DNA of 64,000 nt from Chrysophaeum taylorii (GCA_029834535.1 JAQMWT010000163.1:1-64000); one strand, 5' to 3'; counted from the first letter of the stretch, positions 20,270 to 31,217 are shown. A program made the numbers and translations. The notes: generated from the letters alone by a model not told the origin.

Positions 20270-20764
20270 TTTGTCTTTAAATGTCGACTGCTAAGAGGGG
20301 GGTGTGTGTGGGGAGCATGAAGGATGTGGGTGGGTTTGTGGGGTCTGAGGGATGTAACTGACGGGCGGAGATAAGTACGCGGGACCTAGTCGGGGTCATC
20401 GCCGAGGCGTGGGGCAGGCGAAGAGAGGACGGGCCCCGCCCGTAGGTCGTACGCATGCTGCCGCCGGACGTATGTGCGACGAAGGGTGACGTCCTGCTGG
20501 GATCGGGCGGCATGGGTGGGGTTCCCCGAGGCGGCGACATGGGTGAGGGCGGCGAGGGCACAGCGAGCCCGGCCTAATGCGTTGGCGATCCCCCACTCAC
20601 GGTAGATGCGGCGAGTTTGGGCCGCCTTTGCCTCTGTGAAGTTGGCGCAGCCGCTTACCACCCAGGTTCGCGCAGCGATGCGCTCTGCGCATGTTTGGGC
20701 GAGAGCGTGGCACGCCGCGCTGGCCTCACCGAAGGCACCAAAGACGAGGCCGTGTGGGGCATGA
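20270..20764 (-). mobile_element. 5'-truncated LINE-like element, longest copy of the dispersed family
   Basis: On the minus strand the sequence codes for PHGLVFGAFGEASAACHALA ... YREWGIANALGRARCALAAL (20764 to about 20570). This Gly-Phe-Gly-Glu and Arg-X-X-Tyr layout resembles a C-terminal segment of some algal retroelement ORFs. About 290 bp of noncoding sequence then ends in CTCTTAGCAGTCGACATTTAAAGACAAA at 20270 (given here only as a descriptive end). At least eight other sites share this end and are cut at different 5' points, the usual sign of LINE insertion. The coding resemblance is from memory and weak; the shared end is directly visible. Confidence 0.55.
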
Positions 20765-20768
20765 ATGC

Positions 20769-21763
20769 AGGGTAAGGATCATGTAGGCACACGAGCCAAA
20801 CATCGATCCTCCAAGGCGTCGACGGCGACCTCGCAGACTATTTCCACGACCTGCGGCGGCTCCTCTTTTAGCCAGCGCGCCATTCTCACGCCCCGTCGAA
20901 ACTATGTTGTCGATGCTGACAACGCGCGCATGAATGACCGCGGCCTTTTTGTCCCGGAGACGAGGTGTCGGAGTTCTTTTCGGCCGACTAGGTTGGGTCG
21001 GAAGACGACGCCTCGCTCTTTACAGTCGAGTTTTCAACTCCCTGACAACCAACGGCATGCTGACTTTGATCGCGAGCTTAAGGTCTTCGCAACCTCGACC
21101 CGTCGCACGGCCACTGCAACGGCACCAGATACATGATCGATCGTGTCGTTGTCACCGAGGCTCCTCCAACCTGTATCCCTTAAGGCCCGCCGACGCCAAA
21201 CGATCACCAAGAGCCAGGGCCAGACGCCCCGCGAGGTCGGCGTCCTCTTGCCCACAAGCCCGTCTTCTGCCACGTCCAGCTCGACGTGGCTTTCTGTCGA
21301 TCGGCAACCCCGAGGATATCCTCTTCTTGGTCGACGACTCCACCCTACTCCACACGTGCTCCGCAATACCGATAAGCCCCCTCCCGGCGTCTACACGCGC
21401 ACTGTAGGTGAACTTACTGGAACCAGGTGAACTTGCTGATGTTGGAGATTGGGACTAGGTGAACTTAGTGACCAGGCGAACTTACTTGGGACCAAGTGAT
21501 CTAACTGGGGTTTTAAAAAGTAAACGCAAAGGTTAGCGGCGTGTGCGGGTCTAAGCAGCTTAGATTGGCGGGGGTGAGAGCGACGAGTTCAAAGGAGAAT
21601 GAGGTGAGTGGATGTGAGCACGAGTGGGTTTGCGCCGAATTTACAGGGGTAAGAGATTGGGATTAGGTGAACTTACTGGGACCAGGTGAACTTACTGGGT
21701 CCAGGTGACCTTACTGGGGTTAGTTAGAGATAGGGACTAGGTGAACTTACTGGCCTGCACTTG
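20769..21763 (+). repeat. Helitron-helicase-derived satellite unit, solitary copy (U0)
   Basis: A solitary copy of the unit described at 46656-47687, in plus orientation. The helicase-derived part lies at about 20815-21400 and includes the LRNLDPSHGHCNGTR region in one frame and TITKSQGQTPREVGVL in another. The noncoding GAACTTACTGG repeats follow. It ends sharply at GGCCTGCACTTG (21763) next to unique sequence, only 11 bp from the stop of the HA-repeat gene. The first 20-30 bp of the unit are missing or diverged. Confidence 0.8.
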
Positions 21764-21774
21764 TAATAATGTAT

Positions 21775-22473
21775 TTACGAGGGGGTCGAATCGACGTCCA
21801 AGTCCAGGGATCGGAGGTAGTCGAGTCGTTCGCTGGAAAGGAGGCCCTTGGCCGCAGCTCGGCGCTGCGCGTCGCACCAAGCGCGGAGAGGCGATCCGAG
21901 TGGCGGCTCGGCGTGGCCATGGCTCGCATGGAAATCGCGAAGCTCGCGCCAGTATTTCATGAACTGCGACCCACACCGACGGATCGAGATCCACTCGAAC
22001 CCCGCCTCCTCGAGCTGCGCGAGTTGCGTCGTCGCGAAAGCGCCCCGGCCGCGCCGTCGCACCGCGGCGACCCAGCCGCCGAGCCGGGGGTTCGCTTTGT
22101 ACTTTTTCGGCACTTGCCCGTCGCCGTGCGAAGTCGAGTAAGCCGCGAGCTCGACGACGCGCTCGTCCCAGTCGGTCTCGACGTCCTCGGGCGCGCTCGG
22201 AGACACCCACGAGAACCCCACAGCATCGAGCTGATCGATCTTCGCCGCCTCCAGTTTGTCGTGAGACCGCAACCGCCGCTGCGTCTGACACCATCGCCCA
22301 AGCTCGTTCCCCAGCGGCGCGTCCGCCGTGCCCCACTCCCGCCGATACGTCACGAGCTCCTCGTACATGTCATCCCATGCCACTGTCGCCGACAGTCCCA
22401 CAACTCCCGTCGGCCCTGGCCTCACTGACACGAATGCCCCACCTCTGGCAATGAACAAGAAGAAAACCAGCAT
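21775..22473 (-). CDS. helicase-associated (HA) repeat protein with plastid-type leader
   Basis: The 232-residue product has three HA repeats (Pfam helicase-associated domain) and no helicase: WDDMYEELVTYRREWGTADA with LGRWCQTQRRL and LDAVGFSWV; WDERVVELAAYSTSHGDGQV with LGGWVAAVRRR and LEEAGFEWI; and KYWRELRDFHASHGHAEPPL with LRAWCDAQRRA and LRSLDLDV. These repeats are three-helix, DNA-binding-like modules that are abundant in stramenopile algae. The leader MLVFFLFIARGGAFVSVRPG is a signal peptide with an AF cleavage-site motif like those of heterokont plastid proteins. Role unknown; plastid nucleic-acid binding is inferred. The ATG at 22473 is chosen; the frame extends 3 codons upstream with GTG only. 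Confidence 0.8.
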   Translation of the reverse strand: MLVFFLFIARGGAFVSVRPGPTGVVGLSATVAWDDMYEELVTYRREWGTADAPLGNELGRWCQTQRRLRSHDKLEAAKIDQLDAVGFSWVSPSAPEDVETDWDERVVELAAYSTSHGDGQVPKKYKANPRLGGWVAAVRRRGRGAFATTQLAQLEEAGFEWISIRRCGSQFMKYWRELRDFHASHGHAEPPLGSPLRAWCDAQRRAAAKGLLSSERLDYLRSLDLDVDSTPS

Positions 22474-23154
22474 CGTCACCACTAAAAATGTAGTAGGCCG
22501 TTGTTGGAGCCGTTATCTTTGGGGGTTGTGCATTATGACGAGCGTAGAATCGTGTGAATAATCGGGGTCGCCTCCGAAGCCAAAAACATGCGTGCTCCCA
22601 GAGCACCAAGAGCACCCCCCCGGAGGTCCGGAGGGGCGGAGACAGACAGACAGCACGGGAAGGCGGATTGTGGTGTATCAACACGCAGCTGCCATGGGCT
22701 GTTGTAATGCAGGACGCTCGGCTATTGAGCAAGATTGAACTGTAAAAAGCTGCCACGGACGCGCACAACAGCACAATACTTCCATGGCACGCAACAGCAC
22801 GAGGCTGCCATATGGACGGCAGCTGCCTTCGACACCACCAAAGAAGTGTCCTACTACCTAGCGGCGAAGAGAGAATTATTTTAGGCCGCAGCAATTTTTG
22901 GGCAGGGCTCTAGTGGTAAAATAATGAGTAATAAAAGTGCGAGGGTCATAACATCGTTTTTACAAACTACAACTGACTAACGAGCGAAGAACTATGAAGG
23001 CGCAGTAGTATATGAACGGCTACGCCGCCGCCGCCGCCGCCGCCGAGAAAATTATTGGAGAGTCGAGCACGGTATGAGGAAGCGGGGAACAAATGAAACA
23101 CGAGCACGCATCGTCGTCGCACGAGAGTCGCTCGAGGAGCTGTCGCGCCCTCTA
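22474..23154. other. gene-free gap with (GCC)n run
   Basis: No gene is supported. A trinucleotide (CCG)n run of about eight units lies at 23022-23045, just downstream of the sialic acid synthase gene. Confidence 0.5.
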
Positions 23155-24057
23155 CTACTTCTTGCGGTACTTGAGCTTGGCGCGCTGCTCGTCTTCAATA
23201 CCGAGAATCTCCGTGGATTTGAGGGTCAAGGCCTCGTACGTGCCCTCGAGGTCGCGGCAGAGCTTCCCGAGGCCGGGCGGCTCGAGCGAGGCCGCGTGGT
23301 CGGTGCCTTTCCACGTGCGATCTTTGGTGAAGTGACGTTCGATCCACTTGGCCCCAAGCGTGTACGCGGCGATGTCGATAGCAATGCCGAGGTGATGGCC
23401 GGAAAAGGCGAACTCTTTGATGCGATGGCCATAGCATTCCTGGAGGCGAACGAGTTCCAGCATGCAGACGTCTTTAAATGGTACGGGGTAGCCGCTCGTG
23501 CAGTTGTAAATCACGAGGCGATCCTTAGCCTGGCCTGTCTCCTCGAAGAATTTAACAACATCCTCGATCTCCTGCTTGGTCGTCATCCCGGTAGATACGT
23601 GGACGTTCCCGCGGTACTCGTCGCGCAGTACCTTGAGCATCTCAAAGTGGTTGTTGCACGCGCTCGGGACCTTCAAAAAGTTGCAAGGAATTTGAATCAT
23701 CTCGCGCGCGGACGTTACGTCCCAGACGCTCGTCGCCCACTCTACTCCAATCTCTTTGCCGTACTCGTACAGCTCGACGTGCTCATCCTTCGACAACTCG
23801 AGAAATTCGCGGTGCTTGCCGTAGGTCTCGCCGTACGAATTGTGCGGTACCGGGTGCGGCTTGTTGTACTGCTCCTCGGTCAAGAGCTCGCGCGGGGTCC
23901 GCTTCTGGAACTTGGCGTGCGTTGCCCCCGCTTCCTTGGCGAGCTTCATCAACTCCTTGGCGATCTCGACCTGGCCCATGTGGTTGCATCCGATCTCGGC
24001 AACCACCTTGCACGGCTCGTACCTCGCGCGCGACCCCTCCAACATCGCAGAAACCAT
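23155..24057 (-). CDS. neuB: sialic acid synthase (N-acetylneuraminate synthase, NeuB type)
   Basis: The 300-residue protein is a NeuB-type TIM-barrel synthase, which condenses phosphoenolpyruvate with an N-acylated sugar to make a nonulosonic acid such as sialic acid. Hallmarks are VVAEIGCNHMGQVEIAKELM at about 18-37, THAKFQKRTP near 46, STGMTTKQEIEDVV near 155, and WIERHFTKDRTWKGTDHAAS with LEP near 237-262. The usual C-terminal SAF (antifreeze-like) domain is absent: the protein ends about 40 residues after the LEP motif, against a normal length of about 340-360. Substrate (neuraminic, legionaminic or other) cannot be told. There is no signal peptide, so it is probably cytosolic. The start at 24057 (MVSAML) is the first ATG after an upstream in-frame stop. 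Confidence 0.88.
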   Translation of the reverse strand: MVSAMLEGSRARYEPCKVVAEIGCNHMGQVEIAKELMKLAKEAGATHAKFQKRTPRELLTEEQYNKPHPVPHNSYGETYGKHREFLELSKDEHVELYEYGKEIGVEWATSVWDVTSAREMIQIPCNFLKVPSACNNHFEMLKVLRDEYRGNVHVSTGMTTKQEIEDVVKFFEETGQAKDRLVIYNCTSGYPVPFKDVCMLELVRLQECYGHRIKEFAFSGHHLGIAIDIAAYTLGAKWIERHFTKDRTWKGTDHAASLEPPGLGKLCRDLEGTYEALTLKSTEILGIEDEQRAKLKYRKK

Positions 24058-26178
24058 CTTCGTCGATGTCTTCGTCTGACGCCTATGAAAGAGAAATCAA
24101 TTTTCACTGGTCGGTCGGTCACCACTGGCCGGTTTGACCGTTGGGGAAATTTTCCGATCTTCTGATGGTGACTACTGTAGGCAGTCAGGGTGTACCGTAC
24201 CATTCCCAACAATCGTGTCCTGTGCCATGGAAACAAAAGGCAATGTGGTGGGTGACCCACGTCGTGGCGAGAAGCGCTCCTGCAGATAGCATTTCCGCCT
24301 GTTTAATTATTAAGCTGGTCTGTCTCCAGCACGATCGGAGACGAGTCTTCTAGACGGAAACCGTTTTTTAGCGTCGCTTTACGATCGTTGCCGACGCTGC
24401 GACGAGGAGAGAGAGTTAGTAGCTCCGAAAACGTAAAATGGGATCCACCGACGAAACACGCACAAGTACTGCCACGCGCCACCACGCGACTGTTCTCTTG
24501 GATTGCGTTCGCGCCATCTTACGTCCGATCACAGAGACACGCGTGTGTCCGGACGGCGCGCCCTCCAACAAATAGTCGCACCAATGTGCTACTTTTGCGG
24601 TCTGCGGGACCTCGTCGTCCTCAAAAAGTATCAGATGCTCCAAAAATAAGGGTCATTGCGCAGGGCTATGGGGTAATCGTTATCGAGGACTGCAAGAGCG
24701 CTTCCACTTCCTTCATTTAGCCACAATATCTGCGTCTCGCAGATCCAAGTATAGCCCGGCAATTTCGCTTTCACGAGAAATATAGTGTGCCGCGGTATTT
24801 ATCTCAAGGAAAGTGTGCCTTCGAGACTCTCCCTCCTTGAGGCTCTTTGTGCAGACGCCTACGTCAGCGCTCGCGCCAATCGCGTTCGGCCCGTTTGGGG
24901 TCCTCGTCGCCACCGCGCCAAGAACACCATGCTCGGGGTGACACTTGTGAGTCTTGCGACTGTTTCCCATAGACTCTTGAGACGTTCGACGGCGTAAGTT
25001 GACGCGATGACGAGGGAATGAGGAGCAACCCCGCGTGCCGTTTGTTTTGATTGCTTCGTGACGTGACGGCGAGTCGTCGCCGGGGGAAGGTCTTTCGTTG
25101 GAACGACTGCTGTTGGTCGTTGTGGCGAACAGCAACACCGCGAGTTCACGCGCAATATGCCTATGACTACAACGACGACGACGTTGCTTAGAACCACAGT
25201 CTCCCCTGCCGTCTGTCTTTAAAATGTCGACTGCTTGTAAGAGGTGGGTGCTGCTTGAGCGGTTTGGTGTGTTGTGTGGGGTATGCCTGACGGCCTGCCT
25301 TCCGTATTATTATCTCTTTGCTTGCTAGAAAGAGAAATTACCTATAGGAGAACTTCGGACTTTTTTCTCGCGATAAACCGCGTCGTGGCGAGCGACGGCG
25401 GACCGCCACGCGGCTCGGGATGACGAGACAAACCGTCCGGCGGCCAGCGAGGCGGGAGACCACCCGCCGCCCATCGCCGACTTCCGAAACTGAAGAAAAC
25501 GGGGCACGACCGGATGAAATACGCCCGGATGATGATCGTGAAGGGCGACCAGTTCGACATGGAGTTGCCGATCCTCGTGAAGAGGAGTCGAAGGGACCAT
25601 CGGCCGTAGAAGAAGCATCTGATTTGGGAGGTGCTGCAGGGTGACCCGGTGCTCCCAGCGTCCACGCGATGCCATATCCTTCGCGCGGACTGCCGCGCCG
25701 GCCACTAATCTCTTGGCGAAAAACCGATGCCAGAAGTTGGATGAGATTCGCTTGTTGGAAAGAAAGGCTTCGGCCGCCGCGACGATGGAGGGCGCTAGAG
25801 GTACGAGCCGCGCATGGTGGTCACGGAGATCGGCGTACTAATTACGACTTGCTGGTATGAGGCTCCGATTTAGGGATGGACGCACATTGAACTTCCCGTT
25901 TTTGCGATCCGTTTAGTATCCAACATCCTGAAAAACTGAGCTGGCGACGACGGTTTCGCCAACAACAACGCATTAATCACCCGAAGAGCTTTGGTCAACG
26001 TCAAAAACTCTTCGAGAGGACTAGAAGTTTTTCAACCAAAGGATTTCTTTGGGATCGATCAATCCGTTGAAGAAACTTTTAGGAGTATACCACTACAATT
26101 GTTGGTTTGTATATCTCAATCGAAAATCTCTTCAAAAGAAACAAATGAAAAAATCTATTTGTTTCGAAACCGCCTATA
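24058..26178. other. gene-poor interval
   Basis: No confident gene. Minus-strand open frames at 24713-25138 and 25325-25705 have protein-like stretches but no recognised family. A fragment of the dispersed LINE-like element lies at 25204-25300. Confidence 0.45.
25204..25300 (-). mobile_element. short 5'-truncated copy of the dispersed LINE-like element
   Basis: CTTTAAAATGTCGACTGCTTGTAAGAGG at about 25206-25235 is the common end of the dispersed family (minus orientation), followed by GTGTGTTGTGTGGGG-like sequence and TGCCTGACGG, in the same order as in the copy at 40363-40640. The copy is diverged and cut after about 90 bp. Confidence 0.55.
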
Positions 26179-27273
26179 ATGATGCGTTTAGGATGGCTCA
26201 CGGTCATGGTCCCCGTAGCGCTCGGAGCCTCGAGACACCCGTTGTTGATGAAGGGTCGCGACGAGATTCAGCGTGTTATGGCCGAGGTCCACAAGACTAT
26301 CGAGGAGGTGCCGTGCAGGGGCGAGGCGTCGACGAGGCCTCGGTTGGGCATCTGCGTGAGCGGCCAAATGCAACGGTTGGCCCTCGAGAGCAAGATGCGT
26401 CAATTCATCGAGCCCAATTCTGACGAATATGACATAGACATCGTTTTTGTTCTTGCCGGCGGCGCGGCAAATTTCGTCAACAAGGGCTCGGACTCGGGCG
26501 GTCACGGATTTTGGACGAAAGAGACGATCGCAGAATCGTTGAAGTCGCACGTCGAGAACGCCACCTACGTCATCGACGACGCGCCGCAGTGGCCAACGCC
26601 CTACGTCGAGCCGGAGTACGTTCGAATCATGGACAAAGATTGGGTGAACCACACGATTCGCACGGGCGCGCACGTCAAGCAATGGTTCTCCAACTTCCGC
26701 TGCTGGCGACACCTCTCTCTCCGCAACAGGCAAATCGACGGCCGGTGCACGAGACCTTACGACGTTGTCGTCAAACTCAGGGACGATACGGCCTTCTACC
26801 AACCGATGAGCCTTGCTGCGACGAAGCACGTCTGGATCGGAAGCGTCATGACCTCCAACTGCTACAGTTGGGGAGGTGTCAACGACAAGGCGTCTGTCAT
26901 GGCGCCGCGCTGGATGTGGGCCTACCTAGCCGGCCCAATTTACCTCTACTACTTCGATTTTGCTTCGCTTCAAAGCAAACTCCACGTCGGCAATCCGGAG
27001 AATGTGTTGAAGAGCGCACTTGCAAGGTACGAGGTTCGACTCCGAACGGTCGACTCCGACCGCTTCCCATTTTACACCTCGAGGTTCAAGCCCGCCTCTA
27101 GGCACCCCTGCTTTTCCTTTTTCGAGATGATGATGTTTCCCGTCCAGTACTGCTTCCCAGTCTCTTGCGGCCTCCGTAGAATACTCTGGGACCAGAGATG
27201 CGAACCGGACCAGAGCGGCTTCAAGGGCGACTTATTGTATGGTGGCCACTGCGGCTACCTCCGTCCCTACTAA
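26179..27273 (+). CDS. secretory-pathway glycosyltransferase-like protein
   Basis: The 364-residue product begins with a hydrophobic leader (MMRLGWLTVMVPVALGAS), so it should enter the ER or be a type II Golgi protein. LGICVSGQMQRLALESKM and YDIDIVFVLAGGA near 70-105 look like the first strands of a GT-A-like fold. YDVVVKLRDDTAFYQPM near 195 has an Arg-Asp-Asp that could serve as the DXD metal site. VWIGSVMTSNCYSWGGVNDK and MAPRWMWAYL follow. This arrangement is seen in poorly characterised eukaryotic glycosyltransferase-like proteins. Many Cys near the C-terminus suggest a lumenal domain. Donor and acceptor are unknown. The first of two adjacent ATGs is used. Confidence 0.6.
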   Translation: MMRLGWLTVMVPVALGASRHPLLMKGRDEIQRVMAEVHKTIEEVPCRGEASTRPRLGICVSGQMQRLALESKMRQFIEPNSDEYDIDIVFVLAGGAANFVNKGSDSGGHGFWTKETIAESLKSHVENATYVIDDAPQWPTPYVEPEYVRIMDKDWVNHTIRTGAHVKQWFSNFRCWRHLSLRNRQIDGRCTRPYDVVVKLRDDTAFYQPMSLAATKHVWIGSVMTSNCYSWGGVNDKASVMAPRWMWAYLAGPIYLYYFDFASLQSKLHVGNPENVLKSALARYEVRLRTVDSDRFPFYTSRFKPASRHPCFSFFEMMMFPVQYCFPVSCGLRRILWDQRCEPDQSGFKGDLLYGGHCGYLRPY

Positions 27274-27592
27274 CTTATCGGGATTTTGGCGCCCATGGCA
27301 AAGCAAAAGAGTGACTCTGTCGCTCACCAGATGCATGCGGTCTAGGACCTCGGCGCCTTTAGGGACGAGACGGGACGGGACAGAGCACGGGTGATCGCTG
27401 GGGCTTTCGCTGCCACGATTCGGTCAGGCTCAACAGCCTCTCTTGACATCACCACACCCCCCCCTCCCCTCTTAGCAGTCGACCTTTAAAGACAGCAGAC
27501 GTAGACACTATTTTGTGACGTGTCGTGGGGAGAACAAGGGTCAGAATCAAGGGTCAGGTTGGCTGGACGCAGTAATTACCGAGGTAAGCGCG
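27274..27592. other. intergenic gap with LINE-like 3' end
   Basis: Plus-oriented 3' end of the dispersed element at about 27440-27507 (CCCCTCTTAGCAGTCGAC, then CTTTAAAGACAG), about 85 bp upstream of the hydrolase ATG. Otherwise nothing recognised. Confidence 0.6.
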
Positions 27593-28543
27593 ATGGGCCG
27601 GCGGACGTGGATAGCGCGGCTCCGCGGGCTCGTCCTGATGGTGGTCTACGATGCCGCGCGGGAGTGGCTGTGGCAGATGATATGGCGGTCTCGACGGCCG
27701 CGGCGACGCGACCAGATCGTCCGATGCGAGGACGGTGGCGAGATGGCGCTGCACCACCTGTACGAGGAGGAGGGGGAGGGCGTCGGCGTTCTGATCCTCC
27801 ACGGTCTCACGGGCGATGGCGTTGATAGTTTCGCGCACGAGCTCGCGCGCGGGATACGGTCGTTAGGGTTTGGTCGCGTCGCGACGTCGAGCCGTCGAGG
27901 CTGCGGCGAGCTGCGGTTTGGATCGACGTCCATATCGCACGCCGCGGCGGAGGCTGACGTGGCTGCGCTCGTTGACGCGTTCGATTGTCGTAGCCTCGTC
28001 GTAGTCGCCGCGAGCTTCGGCGGACTCCTCGCTCTTCGGTACGCGGCTAACCCTAGCCCGAAAGTCTGCGCCGTCTTTTGCGTTTGCCCGATAGTCTCGC
28101 CAGCGAGGAATGAAAGATACGTAGCACAAATGCCTTTTGGCCGGCGAATCGATGCCGCCGTCGCGCAACGTCTCGTGTCCCAATTCAACCGCGCGCGTTA
28201 CCCCGCCGTTCTCCCGAAAGTCGATCGCGTACGCGATTTCGACGGCGTCGTCACCGTCGCCGCCGCAGGATTTTCCTCGGTAGACGCTTACTACGCCGCG
28301 GCCGAAGCCTCCAATGTCGAGGTCCGCGTGCCGACCATGCTCTGCAACGCCGCCGACGACCCCGTCGTCGATCCTGCCGCACTCCCGTCGTCGACGGGTC
28401 AGCTTCGCGTCCATCTCACGCCCTCGGGCTCGCACTGCGGAGACCCCCGAGGCATCCTAGCCCAACTCGTTGTCTCGCTTCGCGGGGGCACCGGGAGCTA
28501 CCACGCGCGCGCCCTTGCCGCATTCCTCGCGGATGTGCTGTAA
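27593..28543 (+). CDS. alpha/beta hydrolase, YheT/ABHD1-3-like
   Basis: The 316-residue protein has the alpha/beta hydrolase core. GVGVLILHGLTGDGVDSFAH (oxyanion-side HG motif) is followed by GRVATSSRRGCGEL, the RGCG signature of the YheT/ABHD1/ABHD3 group. The nucleophile elbow VAASFGGLLALRYA has Ser in an A-x-S-x-G setting instead of G-x-S-x-G. The acid is probably in NAADDPVVD and the base in PSGSHCGD. Members act on esters, including phospholipids (ABHD3). An N-terminal hydrophobic/amphipathic helix (LRGLVLMVVYDAAREWLW) may anchor it to a membrane. The ATG at 27593 is used; the frame runs 26 codons further upstream with GTG only. Confidence 0.78.
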   Translation: MGRRTWIARLRGLVLMVVYDAAREWLWQMIWRSRRPRRRDQIVRCEDGGEMALHHLYEEEGEGVGVLILHGLTGDGVDSFAHELARGIRSLGFGRVATSSRRGCGELRFGSTSISHAAAEADVAALVDAFDCRSLVVVAASFGGLLALRYAANPSPKVCAVFCVCPIVSPARNERYVAQMPFGRRIDAAVAQRLVSQFNRARYPAVLPKVDRVRDFDGVVTVAAAGFSSVDAYYAAAEASNVEVRVPTMLCNAADDPVVDPAALPSSTGQLRVHLTPSGSHCGDPRGILAQLVVSLRGGTGSYHARALAAFLADVL

Positions 28544-30545
28544 AGCGAGCGTTTGCTTTTCCCGCGAGCGACACGTCATGCTTAGTTAGTCAAAAAAAAA
28601 AAGCTCCTCCATCAAGCAACGTCACGGCGGATGAGGACGTAGTTGCGTTCTTCTCTTTCTTCTGCAGTTTGAGCTTTCTCCCTCCCGCGAAGAAGCGGGG
28701 ATCGGCGTGGTCATCCGACGGAATAAACTCCTCCGGGGTGGACGCGGACTGCGCCGCAATGTCGCCGTCGTCGAAGACACGTATATCCGAAACTTTGTTT
28801 GCGAGCAGGTGCGTACAACACGGAATTCGCATGCCTAACGACAGTAGGTGTCCGCAGCTCTGGCGCAAGGAAGTGTTTAGTAGCGCCGTCCAGATTAACC
28901 TCGTCCCGGAACGAAGAGCTGAGTAGCGTCGTCCAGATCAGTCTCGTCCGACGGTCGACATTGGGACTTGGGGTGGGGTGTCGTATGCCTACTGGGGGGG
29001 CAGTCCGGCGGGTGATCATCATTTCACCTTGATTAGCGAGGGTTCGTTCGATGCCAGTCAGCTCGTACACTTTGCGGGCCGGAGGTATATGCCAGGCGCC
29101 CGACAACGGCCGACTTCCATGAAACTGTAACTGCGTGATTCGACTGACTTTCTTTGTGATAAGCAGGATCCGTGCACGAAGGGCATGCGTACGATGCCAA
29201 CGAACGGAAACCTTGCCAAATGCTGCACTGCGGACGGACTCACAATATTGTCGCGCGCCGTTCGCTCCAGATCATTCGCAAATGCGCGTAGAATAGCCGA
29301 GTGTGCGTGCCAAAGCGCAACTTAATATGTTCGTCGCGCGTGCGTGGAGCTTACACGTCTTAACGGGGGTATTTTATTATTTACGCGCGCGCTTTTAGAG
29401 TTCCACGAGGAGCAATAGCGGACCTCTACGCGGAAGGTTGGCGGAAGCCAGAAAAAAAATGCCTGGCCGTGTCGCCACGGGGCATTCACTGACTGTCGCG
29501 AGCAAATCTGTTTCCTGTAGACCTATTTCACATAATCGAAGCCGTAGTAGAAATCTCCGCAGGCATTTTGGCGCGCTCAGTGACTCGAGCTCAGACATTG
29601 GCCGTGAAATCTGAGTGACGGCGCCCAAGAGGGCGAAGCCATCAAGGAAATTTACCGTGCCAGACTGGCATGCGCGGCGGCCCTTGGTTTCTCAGTCGCG
29701 AATCGACGTCACATTGCCTATTGTGAACGAATGCACGTAACCGGAAGTCGCGGCACGTTTGGTCGTCTCGCAGCAAAGAGCATCAGATTTGGCAGAGCCA
29801 AGAGTCACGCAAAAGTAGCACCGTCTTGAAAGACAGCATCGTACATCAGGTCGGGAGTCGGTCTTCACCCAATTGTCATCAACGAGAACGAGCGTGTTGG
29901 CGAGAGCGAGCGAGACCAGCGCCGAGACGAGGGCGACGCGACGGCCAGGGCGGTAGGCCGACGCGATGGCCGCTTGATAATTTGAGAACGCCCAAGGCAA
30001 CTGGTAGAGTCCTGTCGCGCACCGTTGGCAGGGTCGACCGCGCCGCAGAGGCGCGTCTTTGACTGTAGATCCGACGCGATTATTGTCGTATTTGACGAGG
30101 AGGAGGTATTAGAAGTCATTGGCCATTCAGCAAGAAAGATTCAAACTCCACGAGAGTTCGTTCTCCTTGGTGGTACGCCGCCCTCGGCCGTGCTGTGGCA
30201 TGCCGTTGTGAGGAGGCTGGGAAGTCAGCGAGAAGGCTGTCATCCAGCGCACGCAATATGTCTTAGATTATGAGGGTTAGTTGTTTCGCCAGCGGTGTCG
30301 TCGAGAGTATCAGGAGCCTGAAAAAAAAAAAAAACTTGAAATTGAATACTGCGCTTGATGTCGTCCAACTCTGCGAGTGCTGCCGCCCTGCCTCAGCCAA
30401 TCGATCGGTCTCCGCGTAAACGTTGACGTCACTACAACGTCAAACATAACGTCAAATAGAAGTATCTCGCCCAACTGTAATGGTTTAACATACATCACTC
30501 TTAATACTATTTCCTTTCATTTTTTTTTTATTGCTTCTGTGTTAT

Positions 30546-31217
30546 TTGAGCCCGGGCGGCTTCAAGTATGACGTCAAAATAGTCTCTGGCACCAAAATAA
30601 CCAAACCTCGACTCCTTTGAGCCTATTTAGCGAGCGACATGGGGTCGGTCGGCTTCAAGTTATGATGCAACATGGCCAGGCTTCGAAAGTCACGTCGCGA
30701 TTGGCATGCCGCCTTCCATCGAACGTAATCCTAGCGCCCGTACGTCATGTCGCCGCGAATTTCTCGGGCGCGCCGCGTCAAGCAACCAACGACTCCGCGC
30801 GTTTCTTCTCGGAAGCTCACACGACACGAAAGCAACACCTACTCGGCTAGCGACGACCTCAACCTCAATCTGCACTTCTGGGCGAATCGCAGCGCTGTGC
30901 GCGGCAGCCATTCCGAAGGGGTTAGCGTGATGATGATCAGCCTGTTGATCATCTCGATCACGAGCTCTGATCTGCCCCCATTTGGTGTAAACGCTTCCGC
31001 CCCAACCCGTCGTGACGAGATTATGATCCTGGTTGCACCTTTAAACATCATCACTTATTGTTCTTTTTTTTTTTTCGTATCGATTCTTCCTTTAAACATC
31101 ATTTTTCGCTCTGTTTCGCCTCTTTTTCTGCCGCGTCATTTGAGCCTGGGGGCGGCTTGACGTATTATTGACGTCAAAATAGCCTCCGGCACCAGAATAG
31201 CCTCGACTCCTTTCTCA

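Noticed and set aside
20386-20661. 91-codon minus frame as a host gene
   Set aside because: It lies within the dispersed LINE-like repeat and continues upstream as a truncated ORF end.
23074-24165. Plus-strand 363-codon frame
   Set aside because: Antisense to the NeuB gene.
24713-25138. Possible remains of an old LTR-type (Copia-like) element here and at 29692-30000
   Set aside because: Only a few residues are suggestive (for example SGYVHSFTIGN); no ends, no second domain, so no element is called.
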